DNA of 64,000 nucleotides, from positions 4,708,642 through 4,772,641 of the forward strand of contig CM033116.1 in assembly GCA_019321725.1 (NCBI GenBank), written 5' to 3'. The notes below the pieces were generated by a model, which saw only the letters and a list, made by a program, of their open reading frames with translations, did not search any database and was not told where the DNA came from. Shown one piece after another: positions 50,712-63,609 of the stretch. The position numbers and the translations under genes are program-made. Source of the DNA: Paulownia fortunei (lineage: Eukaryota; Streptophyta; Magnoliopsida; Lamiales; Paulowniaceae). Each line of letters opens with the position of its first letter. Position 1 is the first letter of the stretch.

Positions 50712-53700
50712 AGAGATCTTCTGGAGAAAATAAACAAGGCCTGGTTGTAGGAAAAGTTTTTAATCTTCCTTCGTCCTTTCGCATGCTCTGAATTGGACTC
50801 TTTTGAATTGGAAATTTTCAGACATCTGTTCCAAACAGAAGTCTGCCTGTAGTTTCAATTCTGAATCGTCGATTCTTTGCTAGCCAAACACTATGTCAGC
50901 ATTTTCGTGTCGATCAAATACTAATAGAAGAAACTCGTGGAGAATTCTTTGGCTATGAAACTGTCTTAGTATTACTGGTTTCAGCATATAGTGTGTGTTT
51001 TTTGGATTTGCCAGGCGCCTGTGGGTTGTGTAAAGCCATTCTTGATTAAGGGTCTAAATATAAATGCTTGTCTTAATGGTTAAGTGGTGGGATTTGACTG
51101 AAGCTTCTTACCTTAATCATTTTATTCAGCTGGAATTGAAAATTCGACTTCAAGATGAGAGTATATATGGGAAGATTATACAATATGATGGCATTTCCCT
51201 GTTAAGAAAGTAGATCCAAATTTGTATGAGGAAAGTCATGCATGGAATTTCAGATTGGACAGTGCAAGAATTTATTAGACAGTTGGGAAGCTATGTGCAG
51301 CGGTAATGATGACAGCGTGTGATTGAATCCAAGATATGTGAATTGGCGTATGAATCTCACGTCAAATGTTTTATTTAATAAAAAACTAAAATATTTAATA
51401 TAAAATGCATGCAATTTGAATTTTTTATTATATTTTATATAGTAAATAATAGATACACATTATGTATATAAAGTATTTTTAAAATATTATTTAAAATTAA
51501 TTATATATACATAACGTGTATATATTATATGAAGTACAATATTCAAAATATAATACATATATATATATTGAATGTAGCAGCAAAAAGACCGACAAAATTT
51601 AATACGAAAAAAAGGAAAACAATAGCGACTGAGAAGATTTAATCTTGGCACATTAAAAGGAGTAAGAACATAACTCTTTGTACCTTAATTATGATTTGGG
51701 CATGGTAGCCGGTCTCTGTCTTTGGGCATTTAGTTACCACTACCCTCCCTATTGGAAATTAGGTCATCGGTTCAAAGCTCGATCTTGTATACAAATATGT
51801 ATCAAAATCTAATTCAATTAGAAATATAATCCCTTCCTAAAATACATTCAAAATGTGAATATAAATTGGATTGTGGGTTGAAACCAACCCAATTCCCATT
51901 TTTTTATGTTGCTTAATTTCCAATCATGATAGTCAAAAGGATTGACTGCTTTTTCAGACAAAGGTGGTCTCTACAATCTACGTGCCAAGAAATCATGAAT
52001 TCATGTTCTTGTTTGTCTAAATTTTCCCACTCATAAGGTGATTAACATGTTTTATACTACTATTTGGTCATACAACAAAATACATGAAATTCACAACCTA
52101 CCTATTATTGAAGTGACCCAGAAAATGATATGCATATTTAAAGATAAAACGTATATTTTTTTAAAATTTAAATCTTGAAATGTAAAAATGAGGATTAAGG
52201 TTCGAGTCTCTAATTTGATTTATAAGAAGTGATGTCAGATACTATAATTTTAAGTGAGAGTTGGTAAAGGTGGATTCACCTTGACATTGTACTTGATCTG
52301 TATTATCTTGGGCCACAGTTGGGCTCTTTGTGGACTGGGGGGAGGAAAAGAACCTGAAAACTAGAAGCTATTAAGAGGCTCCAAAAAAAAAAAATTTGTG
52401 GCCCATTTAATATGCAACTGGGAGGCAAGCTTTCCTTGTAAAAAAAAACCCCATTTTCAGAATTTTGTGATAAATTTAATTTTATTGGTTGATCTTTTTT
52501 CCCCTGTCAAGACCATAACTATGATCTGAAAATTGGGACATTAAATGTTAATTCTTTTATCTGGTGGAACAGACTCATGAATATTAATTTTAGCAACTTA
52601 ATCAGTTCTCAGTATCTCCGAACACTTCCCAATTTGTGATTTTCTATTTAATTTCAGTGAGATTTCTTTGTTTCACCACTTTTTCCCTTTCTTGTGACCA
52701 AGATTTTATGTTGTTATCACCACTATGAGTACTAGAGTATGCAACGCAAGAAAAATTAAGGTTCAATTCCAATACCCCATTTTTGGAAGCAGCATAAATT
52801 TGGAACCACTTTCGTAATTCCTACTTTACTCAGAGTTTGGAAGTTAGTCAATAACTCAATTATAAGGGAAGAAGGGAGAGACGACAATTCATACTCTATC
52901 CAATTATTCAATATATATGTAGTGAGTGAACTGTACAAAATGCTAAGGGGTGATCATAAATTTTAAAAAATTATCAAATCGTCCAAATCGTTCCGTACAA
53001 CATCGTTAATATTAATTTATCATAAAAATCATGATATAAAATACTAAATAAAAATCACACCATTTTAACGGTGCGGTGGCGATTTAAGAGCTAAAAAAAT
53101 CATAAAAAATTAAACCGCCTATTATACCTTAAAAGAATAATTTTGTAATTAACCTATCATACCAAATCTTAATAATTAAGCTAATTATTCTTTTTCCAAC
53201 TCACGTCCCTCAATTTCAAAATTCAAGACAAAAGACAAGAACAAGAGTCATCCCACATAAATGAAATTAAATGCATAAGTACATGAAAGATTACTATATT
53301 ATTTTTAGGATAAAAGATTATATTGTTATTTTTATGTTTAAATAATTTTTTTTATTAATGTCTTAATTTTTTAAAATTTAATTATTTTTTTTATTGGTAA
53401 AAAATCGTCAAACCGTCAAACCACTCCAAACTGCTTAAAATCGTACTTCCGTTTTACTTGACAAAATCGTAATTTAAAATTATTTTCCAACAAAATCGTA
53501 TATAATAAGATTTAAAATTAGTAAAAAATATCTCAAAATTGTACTACAAAATACATATATCATTAGGTGCAGTACTTACAAAATCGAACAGTGATAAAAA
53601 ATCAAACTCTTAATAAAAAAACAACTGCGTTTCAAATTGTTTCAACCGTATTAATTTTCAGAAGAGAAAATCCTAAAATGAGATTCTTGTCATAATCCAA

Positions 53701-54115
53701 TGTGCCAATCCAAAATACCAGATGTATTTTATATCCGGTGTTTAAATAATGAAAAAAAAAAATTCATCGCTCAATTTGTGCAAGAAACCAATTGATTACT
53801 TTGTCATCACTTGGGAGGTCATTTCTTTCCCAATGGCAGCCTGCCACGGCTGAGCTCCTCCAATTGCCACGTCATTAAAAAAAACTAGAAAAGTAGAAAT
53901 AGAATAAATAATAATAAAGAATTAAGACTGGGAGAATCGAGTGCGCTTCTTAATTGTCTCATTAGTACTACTCTATGCCCCTTTTTCTCTCTCTTTCAAA
54001 ATCATAATAATAATCTCTTTGATTAGTTTGCGATCTGAATATAATCAAGAGATTGATGCAGGAGAAAGAAGAAGGGATTACAGCTTTTTCATTGTAGTAG
54101 AATCAATCATCATCA
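50712..54115. other. Intergenic DNA after PSK and leader of the next gene
   Basis: Likely PSK 3' untranslated sequence to about 51000, then AT-rich DNA. A retroelement-like patch near 51690-51830 contains GGTTCAAAGCTCG. A degenerate element around 52945-53640 has repeated AAATCGT words. About 53940-54115 is a CT- then GAA-rich stretch fitting the 5' leader of the DLN-motif gene. Confidence 0.4.
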
Positions 54116-54945
54116 ATGGCGTTGAATATAGATAAGAATTTTAAGCCTAGTCTTGACACCACCAGGCGTCGTGGACGGTCCAATCCCCGATCATCATTTG
54201 TCAAGATTCTCGCCGCCCCACCGCCGACGCCGGCGGAGTCTCGCAAAACACTGTACAACCTCCAAGACGAAGAAGAAGAAGAGGAGGAGGAAGAAATTTT
54301 CATGGCGAGAGAGGAGAAGATGGGTTTGTTGGATATCGACTTGAATGTTCTGCCTCAAGATGATTCTCCGACGGCCAAGAAGGGTGTAAATGATCAAGAA
54401 CGCCGGCAAACGGCGGTGGCCGCGGTTGCTTCCAATTTTGGGGAGATGAAAGTAAGTTGTCAAAGCGAATGTGGCTCGAATTTTAATAGGATTGCAGAGG
54501 AAGTTCTGGATGAAAACAAGAAGATAAAGAAAGGAGAGGGAGACATTGGAAAGCGCTTCTTGATGTAACTGAGGATGCTCTACGCGAGTACGAGGAAAAT
54601 CTTAGAAAGAAAGAAAGAAAATTTGAGACTCGGACACAGAGTGAGAATCGGAGAACGAGTCGGGAAGCGGAACTCGGTGGTGAGTTACTGAAAGGGTGGA
54701 CAAAGAAGACTACGAGGGACCGACGTCAGACTATGGGAGAAACGCGTACTTATGATCTTGAGGTGGCGGCGGAGGTGGTGGTGGTGGCGCCGCCTGTTGT
54801 ACGATCTATGAGGGGGAGGGCTGTGGCCCTGCCGAACAAGTATAGGGACTCATTTCTCGGGCCCGTGGTGGAGGCGGGATTTTCTCGGCAGAAAAGAAAC
54901 GGCAAATCAGCCACCATTGTTGCCACCAACAGGAAGTCCAGGTGA
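54116..54945 (+). CDS. Unrecognised protein with DLNxxP (EAR-like) motif, one apparent frameshift
   Basis: The first frame (54116-54568) encodes a basic N-terminus, an ILAAPPPTP stretch, an acidic run of about ten residues encoded by GAA/GAG repeats, and LLDIDLNVLP (71-80). That contains DLNVLP, an EAR repressor motif of the DLNxxP type. It stops at 54566-54568. The next frame is open from 54514 and continues as ALLDVTEDALREYEENLRKK, a charged helix, to RSMRGRAVALPNKYRDS and a basic end at 54945. The two parts join naturally if one base is missing near 54553 (GGAAAG|GCGCTT). An intron at 54452-54497 was considered but is too short. If joined, the protein is about 276 residues, nuclear-looking by its basic tracts. 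EAR motifs recruit TOPLESS-type corepressors in other proteins; that role here is inference. I do not recognise the family. Confidence 0.65.
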
Positions 54946-57900
54946 TCGTGCGACAGTAATTTTTTACTCTGTTTACATTCTTCTTCACTGGGAACTGAAA
55001 ATCCATTGAAGATAGGAAATGGGCTTTTTTTTTTTGTTTTTGGAATTCTGTGTTGGTACCTCATTTTTACTTTGTTGGGGTTGTTAAATTTTTGAAGACT
55101 GGGTAGTAGTTTTCATGAATGATTCATGGGAAATCCAAGATTTTAGTTTGTGATGATGCTAATTACAAAATTTTGGACATGGCATTTAAGCATGTTATGA
55201 TTGTACTTTTAGGTCTCAAAAGGAACCTACTTCCAGTATCCAAAAATCAGTGCAGAACATATTTCCAGCTCCCAAGACATTTGTTATTTTTTGTGTAATT
55301 TTCATTGTCCTGGGAGAAAATAAGTGGAAAATAAAATATGTATATATAATTTGTTGGGAATATATTTTAATATTGAAATTGTATTTGATTTCATTTTTTG
55401 AAAATAATAATTGGTAAGTGTTTTGGAAATAAAAATTTTATCCCCTGAAATACATTTTAGTTCTCGTTAGTAATCTCCACACAAACATTGAGGTTTTTCT
55501 TTTTTGGATTACCATACCCTTGTTCAAAACCCCTGTTGTGTTCGTCTCTTTGTCATTGAGGTCTCATTTCAATCTTGATGGAACATAGTTTGTGTTTGTG
55601 GACTGATCAAGTTTAGGTTTTGCCGTCAAAACTGTAGAAAAAGGTTTAGTGTAGATTATCTTCATTATATGTCAAGTTAGATTATATATGTGTCAGGTAA
55701 ATTAGTTTATAATTTCAGTTTTGACTAAAAAAATATTGAAGCAAATAACTTATTGGCTTTAAACTTAGTTTTTGACTAAAAAGCCTTTTAATCATAAGAT
55801 TTTCTTCCACTTACTTCTTCTTTTTGGTAAATAGTCGAATCATGTCGGTTGAACACGTTACTTTTTAAATTTATTTAAATTTTTATTAAATTTTAAAATT
55901 ATAGTTGATCTCAAAAATTATTGTTGATTTTAAGTTGATGATTGTACATCGACGCAAATTTAAAATAATTTTAATCAAGTCGAATACAAATCGATTTCGA
56001 ATAATTTGATCTTTTTACACATATTTTATTATTTTCTCTTATCGAGTCGAGTTCCTAATATATTTAAATTTAATTTATTATGAATAACAAATCGAGTTTA
56101 AACAAATCATTAATAATCAAGTTCAAGTATCAAATAATTTAATTTATTTTTCAATACTATTTTTAATTTGTGATGAAATTATCGAAAGCTTTTGAAAATA
56201 AAGAATTTGTCTCCCAACTCCATAGACAATTTTAAATTATGATAAGATAATTATATAAACTCACTGAAAATGTCAGTAACAGCACCAACAAACTATTAAT
56301 TAATTAATAATACATATGCTTGATCTTTTAATAATACTCTATAAGCTTTCTTAAATTTACAAACTCTTTCTTTTATTTTAAATTTAGTCAAACATAAACG
56401 TCCACGAAACTTCATGAAGGAATTTGTGGGTCATTAAGTAGACGGCTTCTTTAGATTATGTCATGTCTATTTTTATTTTCTTTACCTCCATTGTTTGCTC
56501 AGTTTCATTGGAAGTATTATGAAGACAACACAAGGTACAATCACGTCATTAAGCAATTGCAGGAATATATAGTCTCCTAATAGCAAAAATATTTGCCTAA
56601 CAATATTACAAATCATCATAACATAGTATCAAGTTTTATTTTATGATATGAAATAGTGTAAGCAAATATTTTTTGCTATTACTAACTATAGACAATATTA
56701 TACTGTGTTTAAATTAGGTAAGTCGTCACAAAAATAAATTTTTACGAAATTCTTAATTGGGCACATGTCCGATCCACTAACAAAGAATTACTCATTGAAT
56801 TTACATGTTACGACAGTCATATAAAACAACCAAATTATGAAATAATTCATATGAAGACTATAATGGAAAATGCATTACTTTAATGGTGATCAGATGGGAG
56901 AACCACACTTAGCCGACTTAGGGTATATACTGTCGGATTTTGGTTGATTTAATGATAAAATTTCAGACTCAACATGGGTGGACCAACAAAAATAAAACCA
57001 TAGCTTATTATTGTTGGTATTAAATTCTCACGTACTTGGTCTCAAGTTAAACTAAAACAATAATTTTAAGATTGGAGGGTGTTATAAAAGGTCACATATA
57101 TATATATATATATATATATCGATCTCATCAGTAATTAGATTTCTTCTAATTATTAACTCACCACCTCATTAACGAAGTATTACTATATTTAATAAAATCA
57201 ACGGGTATGCACACAAGGGCCAGAGCCCCTACATCTCAAAATGGAGAATCAGAATACAATAAAACAATTTTACTCATAGGCAGGAATGCCAATCAGAGTA
57301 GATAAGAATCTACTCAAACGAGTTGAATTGGGTTTTAATTTTTTTATTTTCAAATCTAATCCAATTTCGTTTATTTTTATTTTTGTAAAAAATTATTATA
57401 TATATTTATACTATAGTTTTTTATATTTTTTTCAGAAAACTATTTTTTTAAAATAATTTCAATAGTATTATTTTTTTAAAAATAAATTTTAATATTTTTT
57501 AAATTATAAAACGAGTTTAGTGGCCTATCCATCCACCAAATCTGAGTCTACTCCTTCAAAAATTTTCCGGGTCATGTCTCAAATCCAGTCAAGATCCTAC
57601 TTATTGCCATCCTTACTGGCAGCAATTTACATTTCACCACAAAATATTTGGAGTGTGTGCATTTTCTGGACTTCATTGTTCCTTACAATTGTTCCTCTTC
57701 TTGCCCTCTTTCATTTCAGAGCTTGAATAACAAAACTTATGCTTTGATCAAACTCTTCTATGGCTTCTGATGTCTCGAACCATGATCGGGTTTGAATCGG
57801 TTCCATGTATTCTGAAATGAGGCGGCTTGTATGTATAATTTCACCGCTGTCTCTTTAGCAATTGAGATAATATGTGAAGCCCTGAAGTCGAATGAATTTG

Positions 57901-58110
57901 AATATTAAAATGTTACAAACACCAAAACTTATTTAAATAATTGAACGCCCCCCTGAGGCTATTTTATTTTATTTAGATAAATAAATAATGTACATCTTTT
58001 TTAATAAATATATACTTAAAACTATGAGTTTTCTTCTCTTAGTAATGCTTTTCGCCCGTTATTTTCTGCAAATTATGTTGTTAATGTTTCTTTTACTCAA
58101 TTAAAAATTC
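54946..58110. other. Intergenic DNA after the DLN-motif gene
   Basis: Probable 3' untranslated sequence to about 55320, then AT-rich DNA with degenerate TCGA-rich repeat sequence at about 55840-56160, an AT microsatellite at 57096-57119, and an inverted-end element at 57282-57614. The stretch 57700-57900 is less AT-rich but has no coding pattern I can support. Confidence 0.4.
57282..57614. mobile_element. Small MITE-like element with GGATGGCAAT-type ends
   Basis: The left end AGGAATGCCAATCAGAGTAG and the inverted right end AAGGATGGCAATAAGTAGGA are similar. The centre is A/T-only low complexity. Elements starting this way are widespread in plant genomes. No clean target duplication was found. 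Confidence 0.5.
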
Positions 58111-58114
58111 TCTC

Positions 58115-58316
58115 TTTTTTTTTTATTTGATAAAGAAAAAACTATTATAAATCAGGAGGAAATAAAGTTTTACAGGGAAAAAAGGGAAAAGAAACGGGGA
58201 ACAGGGCCAACCCATTTTTCATTCTCAGCCCACTTAGAAGATAAATGGGCCACCTCATTAATGGACTTGGGTCCAGTAGAGGGAATACCATTTTCCAGTC
58301 TAGCACCAGCTGACCA
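58115..58316 (-). mobile_element. Possible 3' end of a LINE (RNase H-like tail)
   Basis: Minus strand: an open frame gives INEVAHLSSKWAENEKWVGP and a stop, then ~60 bp of non-coding sequence and a poly-A run (poly-T at 58115-58124). The pattern NxxAHxLxxWA just before a stop and poly-A tail resembles the C-terminal RNase H region of plant L1-type LINEs. It is short and unconfirmed. Confidence 0.35.
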
Positions 58317-58415
58317 ATTCACCGGTTATGAGATAATATTCAGGGCAATTAAGATCAGAACAAGAACATTAGGTTTTGAAAAAAATTAGGAAGGAAATTG
58401 AGAAAAATAGAGATA

Positions 58416-58488
58416 CGATCGCAGTGGGATTCGAACCCACGACCTTTAGATCCGGAGTCTAACGCGATATCCACTCCGCTATGCGATC
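58416..58488 (-). tRNA. tRNA-Arg(CCG): tRNA-Arg (anticodon CCG)
   Basis: A 73 nt cloverleaf on the minus strand. The acceptor stem GATCGCA pairs perfectly with TGCGATC, followed by discriminator G. The D arm is AGCGGAGTGGATATCGCG-like. The anticodon stem TTAGA/TCTAA closes the loop CTCCGGA with anticodon CCG. The T arm GTGGGTTCGAATCCCAC is perfect. No intron. A short T-run lies just downstream, and several A/T runs lie upstream as usual for plant pol III genes. It decodes CGG arginine codons. Confidence 0.95.
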
Positions 58489-58722
58489 GCTTCTAACAGA
58501 GATTTCAAAACAAGAAAAAAAATTAAAAAAAAAATAAACGAAAACGAGTACAACTAGGTTTGGGCATTTTCGGGTATTGAAGACAATCACAGTAATATAA
58601 GAAAAAGGACAAAAACAAAGGGAAAAAAGACCCAACCCCTGAAAATAACGAAGCGATCAAATTTTCGGGGGTCAAAAATAAATTCGTAAATAAAGAGAAT
58701 CGATTCAAAATAACAGATTTAC

Positions 58723-58739
58723 CTTTTTTCTGCAGCCAT
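58723..58739 (-). other. Candidate first coding exon of a minus-strand gene, with telo-box
   Basis: On the minus strand ATGGCTGCAGAAAAAAG is followed by GTAAAT, a usable splice donor, so the exon would encode MAAEK plus two bases. About 160 bp upstream is AAACCCTAA (58897-58905, minus), a telo-box common in leaders of translation-related genes, within sequence that looks like a plant leader. The next exon was not found, and the tRNA-Arg gene lies 235 bp downstream in what would be the intron. It may be a severed promoter and exon 1. Confidence 0.25.
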
Positions 58740-59020
58740 GATTCGATGAAGAAATGTTCATAAACAAAACAAAAGGAGAGAAGATGGGATGATCAGATCC
58801 ATGATTTTCGTCTTCAATTGCGCCAAGAGTTCGAAAACCCGATCTGAGAGAGAAAGGGCCAAAAGCACAGAATTGTGGTACGCGAGTGAAACTGCATTAG
58901 GGTTTCGTTTTTCCTTTTCGAAATGTTTGATCCAAGAAAGACTCGTTCGGTTATTAAATTGCATTTCCGCGCCTCTTAACTTTCTTTATTTGGCTCTTAA
59001 CCCCTTCAACTTTTGATATT

Positions 59021-59396
59021 TTCACTGGGAACTCGGAATTTGCATGTCTTTTATTATGACCTACTTATGTTTGGCCCAATTCGATTTCGACTCCACCTCT
59101 CCAATTAGTCCGACTGATATAGCAAGTCCAGTTAAGATTGAGGAGTCCATTTATCAATCAGAAAACACTAGGGCTCGGTTTGGTTTTGTTTTTCAAAAAT
59201 AATATTTAAAAAAAAAAATAGAGGATGAGTGAAGAATGAAGATATTTTTGATTTTGTTTTTTGGGCGAGAAATATATTTTCTATTGTAAATGTCTTTTCA
59301 TGTAAATTTTTTATTGATAAATGTTATATATTTGTTTTCGTATAATATAATAATTAGAAGATATTATTGTATTAATCTAACAAATAAAAGATTTTA

Positions 59397-59428
<32 letters not shown>

Positions 59429-59933
59429 GTAATAATGATTACTTTTTTTAAAAATATTTTGGAAGAAAAGGTAGATAAAAATATTTAAATATTTAATTTT
59501 ATTTATACAATAAAAAAATATGAAATTAAACTAATATCCAAACTTTTAACCTTGAATCAAAAACCTATGGAATTTTTTTTCTTGAAGTTTCAGTCTAACC
59601 ACTTAAACAAAGTCTCATTAATTCATCCCAAAAATTATAAAACCATTTGTCTGATTCCACGGAGACAACACACAGCAGAAAACAACGCAAGTGCAAATTG
59701 GCTAAACTATCAATTATTCATAGAGCAAGTGGGCAACAATGCACTTGCAACTGTCCGATTCATGATAAATGAGTAGGTGATTGAGTCCAAAAAACAACAT
59801 TGCTTTCGCACAAACAAATGTTGGAAGACATTTACAAACTATGGTACAATGAAATTTGAGGCCCAAAATTCAAGATAATATTTGTAATAAATTTGCAAGT
59901 ATCCTACTCGGGGTGATCAATTACACTTTGAAT
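59021..59933. other. AT-rich intergenic DNA
   Basis: No gene supported. A MITE-like start (GGGCTCGGTTTGGTTTTG near 59171) has no matching end. An AT/TG microsatellite lies at 59399-59430. Confidence 0.4.
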
Positions 59934-60328
59934 CAGTGTTTTCATAATTCCACCGTTGATTAAATCAGTTTTATTAAAATTAGGGGATCAATCGAAAGTC
60001 GGATCGATTTAATAAAAAATAATTATATTTTATTATTTTATTATGTAAAATAATAATATAGTAAATTTATTGTTATATAATACATTTTAAATATAAAAAT
60101 AAATAAATAGTTATATAAAAACACATATAAAACACAAAATCAAATAATCCCATAAATATAACAAAATATCAAATTTAAACCTTTATAAAAATTAAAAATA
60201 ATAAATTAAAAAATATATATTAAAACCGATCAAACTGGTTTTGGCCGGTTTTGACCGGTCTAACCGAACCGGACCGACTTCCGATTCTTTGTTGAACCGA
60301 TCGGTCCGATCCAATTTTGACAACATTG
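59934..60328. mobile_element. hAT-type MITE, copy 4, with 8 bp target duplication
   Basis: 395 bp element starting CAGTGTTTTCATAATT and ending TTTTGACAACATTG. It is flanked by CTTTGAAT (59926-59933) and CTTTGAAC (60329-60336), a 7-of-8 match that fits the 8 bp duplication of hAT elements. It shares the core and CCGGTTTTGACCGG-type subterminal words of the other copies. This copy defines the family's ends best. Confidence 0.85.
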
Positions 60329-63300
60329 CTTTGAACAATAACAACATAAATATGTTTGGACCCTATTAGAATCGATAATTTATTTTCAATTATATATATG
60401 AGAATTGTGGAAAAATTGCAACGTATGAAACGAAGAAACGAGTGTACTCGGTACATGTCCACCCTTCTTTCTCGTTTAAAAACCATAGAAAGAGAATTCA
60501 GTAATTTTTAATTTTTAATATGATCAAAAAAAAAATCTTTGAGCAGTTCGTATAATGAATACATAATATTTTGATTTGAAATTTTAATTCTTTCATATTT
60601 CAACAGTAGCATATTATTACATGTAGATCCACTATTTTGTGATGTGGATTGCAATTTTTCATAAATTTTCTATTTGTCACTCAATAATGAATCTTTACTT
60701 TTTTTTTTTTTTAAGATCGATGAACCAAATAATATTTTTATTTTAATTCTTGCATCTGAATCAAACTTTTCATTGCTATAATGGTTCAGGTCCTGTTAGC
60801 ATTCATAATACAAGTTGAATTCCAGATATAGAAATGAGATTATCGCGTATATAAAATATTTAATTTCATGTTTTAGTGAATTACTGTCAAGTTGTGGAAT
60901 AAATGTTTATTTGTGGGCCCGTATTCATGCAATGCATCTTCCTCGTAACAGCCAGACACATCGATAGGAGCGTTGATGGGAAAACATGCGTTGCTCTGTC
61001 GATTCAACGTCCTATTTTTTTGTCTGAATCTTCAATTGATTGGTTTTGTCACAATATATAGGGCATGTTGACCAAAAAAAATTGAGTTTGCTTGATTGAA
61101 TACAGTTTTATCAAATTTATCCTTTTTTTTCAGTGAAAATGATTTTTCATCTTTACATCAATCAATAATTTACTCATTCCAATCATTGATATTTAATTAA
61201 TTAAAAAAAATGACAAAACAAAAAAACCTCACATTAATATAGAGTAAAATAAATACTCACCTATTTAGTAAAACATAAACCCAAAATTTCATACTTAAGA
61301 AAAATAATTGCGAAGTTTTGATTTTCTTTTTTATAATCAACCGAATTTTAGGCTTTCATGTTTGACGTAAATTTGATTGTTTTATTTAATAATATGGGTA
61401 CACTCTCTTCTTCTTCTGTTTTTTTTTTTTTTTTTTTTTTTTTTTTGGAGGGGGGGGGGGGGGGAAGAGGGGGCAGGGGGGGTCATAATTATCTTCTTTT
61501 TTAAATAAAATTACTGGTTTTTACATGTTTTTACGTTCATTCTTGTTCCTGAGGTTTGAAGATGAATTCTTTAATTTTTAAAAATTAATTACTTCCCTTG
61601 CCATTTTTGTAATTTCAAAAAATCTTGGGGCCAGAATCAAGCAGGCAAAGTGGCATTCTTCTTCCATCAGAGAATCAAGTAGGCTGAGAATTTTGCCAGA
61701 ATTACTGGAGCGCACGCCTCCCATATTTCCAACTTCCAAACGTTAAAAACCTCTAACTGCCATACACATGTTGCTAACCGCTAGGTAGCAAGACATGGCG
61801 GCTATGTAACAACAAACTCATCAAACATAAGTTCACTACTTCACCAAACTGAAAATTACAGACAGAATAATTATTTTCAGTCTTGTACGTGGAATTAGTA
61901 GACAAAATCTTGACATCATTTGATATAGAACAAAGTGATAAGACGTTCAAATACGAGTAATTTTGTGTAACTTATTTTGGTTTCTTAATTAATTTTTGAT
62001 AAATCATTATCTAACAAAAGTTTAAAAATTAAGTTCAAGCGGTTCAATAAAAATTATTCAACTCCATTAACTTATAAATTTTTAACAATTTATGTACTGC
62101 ATTGTACAGGATTACAATTCTTCATCAGAAAACTATAAATATCCCAAATTCCTATTTTTTTTAATGTACGATAATTAAATTTATAATTTTTATTATTTTA
62201 ATTTGAGACTCAAAAAATTATTCAAAAAAATAATTTATGAGTAGAGTTTCAAGAATAGACCAGTATCAATTTTATTAGTTAATGAGTAGTACTACAAAGG
62301 CTATAGAAGCTAGTGGCATGTAGGGGCCAAGACAGATCCATCATCAACTTGTTTTGAGGGCCTGCACTAGTCTTGATTCCCCATCCTTGTCTGTGTCTTT
62401 TAGTGGCCAATTCTATCTGAGAAATTATTTAGGGGAAATCGTTTTAAGGGTTTATTTGTTTGGTTGGGAATTTTTTTTTATTAATTTTAGCAATACAGAG
62501 AAAATATAGGCCACTAAAAGAAATGTCCCCTATTTTTTTTTTCTTTTTTAATTGACACACCACAACTTATTTCTGCTAATATTGTATTTCTTGGAATTAA
62601 ATCTTTTGGTAAGCACTACTCATTGTTATAAATGCATTAATAGAGTATATAATAAATATTGACCTTGCAATATTTTATTTTTATTTTATGTTTCTATAGC
62701 TTAAACAAACCACATTCTTGATTTTATTTTTTTAAATTTTCTATTGTAATTTTCTACGTGTCTAAAATATTTTTTTAAATATACACGTGATTCGCATATT
62801 TGATATGCAATACAAAATATAATATAAAATTACAACAAAAGATCCTATTTTATTAAAATTGCGAAATCTTTTTAATGAAATATTAATAATACACCTAGTT
62901 AGTGTGTTTGAACCCTTAAAAAACTAATTTATTTCATTAGCAACTATGCTAAAGAAACAATAAAATTGGAAAAATGATATTCTGAATATTCAACTTTATA
63001 TGACAATTCCAAGCTAGCTACATTGGAAAAAAAAAAGCACTTGCTCCTTAAATAGTTAAATGAAAAGATTGTTTTATGTACATAAATGCTGTTAAAATTT
63101 AATTTAAAACGCATATTGCATGGTTGCGTGCATGCAACCTTTTTAATTAATATAATCAATTTTGTGTTGATTAGATCTGAAAAATCGTGATTAATTCATT
63201 GAATGCTAGATCAACCATCTTATCTTATGCACTTTGGGTATCCTAAAATATTCTTAGTGGGCCACTAATTAGTGATTAGTATTACATCAAAATCAAATGA

Positions 63301-63609
63301 TACCTTCACCTTCCTAGGATGTGCTGACAAGTAAATATTCTTAGTCCCCACATGGAAAATTATCTTAAATTAATTACCAATATTAATTTAATGACGGGAA
63401 AAGCCAAGCTCATCTAGTGTTGATGAAAAAGGTAACGCTAAATAATAGTATTAGGAAACGTGGCTACTATTCAACAATATTTTATTTTATGATATATATA
63501 TATATATATAACAACTCGCATATTCACTTAGATATGAGTTCCATAAAAGTTTCTATTTTTTATTTTTTTTATAACTCATATATTCTAACTTTGTCGAATT
63601 AATTTTAAA
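60329..63609. other. AT-rich intergenic DNA
   Basis: No gene supported. It holds a poly-T/G-run tract at 61419-61482, and less AT-rich stretches at 60900-61010 and 61620-61800 without coding pattern. An AT microsatellite lies near 63493-63511. Confidence 0.45.
61419..61482 (+). repeat. Poly-T (28) tract followed by G-runs
   Basis: 28 consecutive T are followed by GGAG, a run of 15 G, then runs of 5 and 7 G separated by short linkers. The plus strand could form a G-quadruplex. Homopolymer lengths here are likely to be unreliable in any assembly. Confidence 0.9.

Noticed and set aside
54452..54497. GTAAGT...GCAG pair as an intron in the DLN-motif gene
   Set aside because: 46 bp is below the usable plant intron length, and it does not restore the downstream frame.
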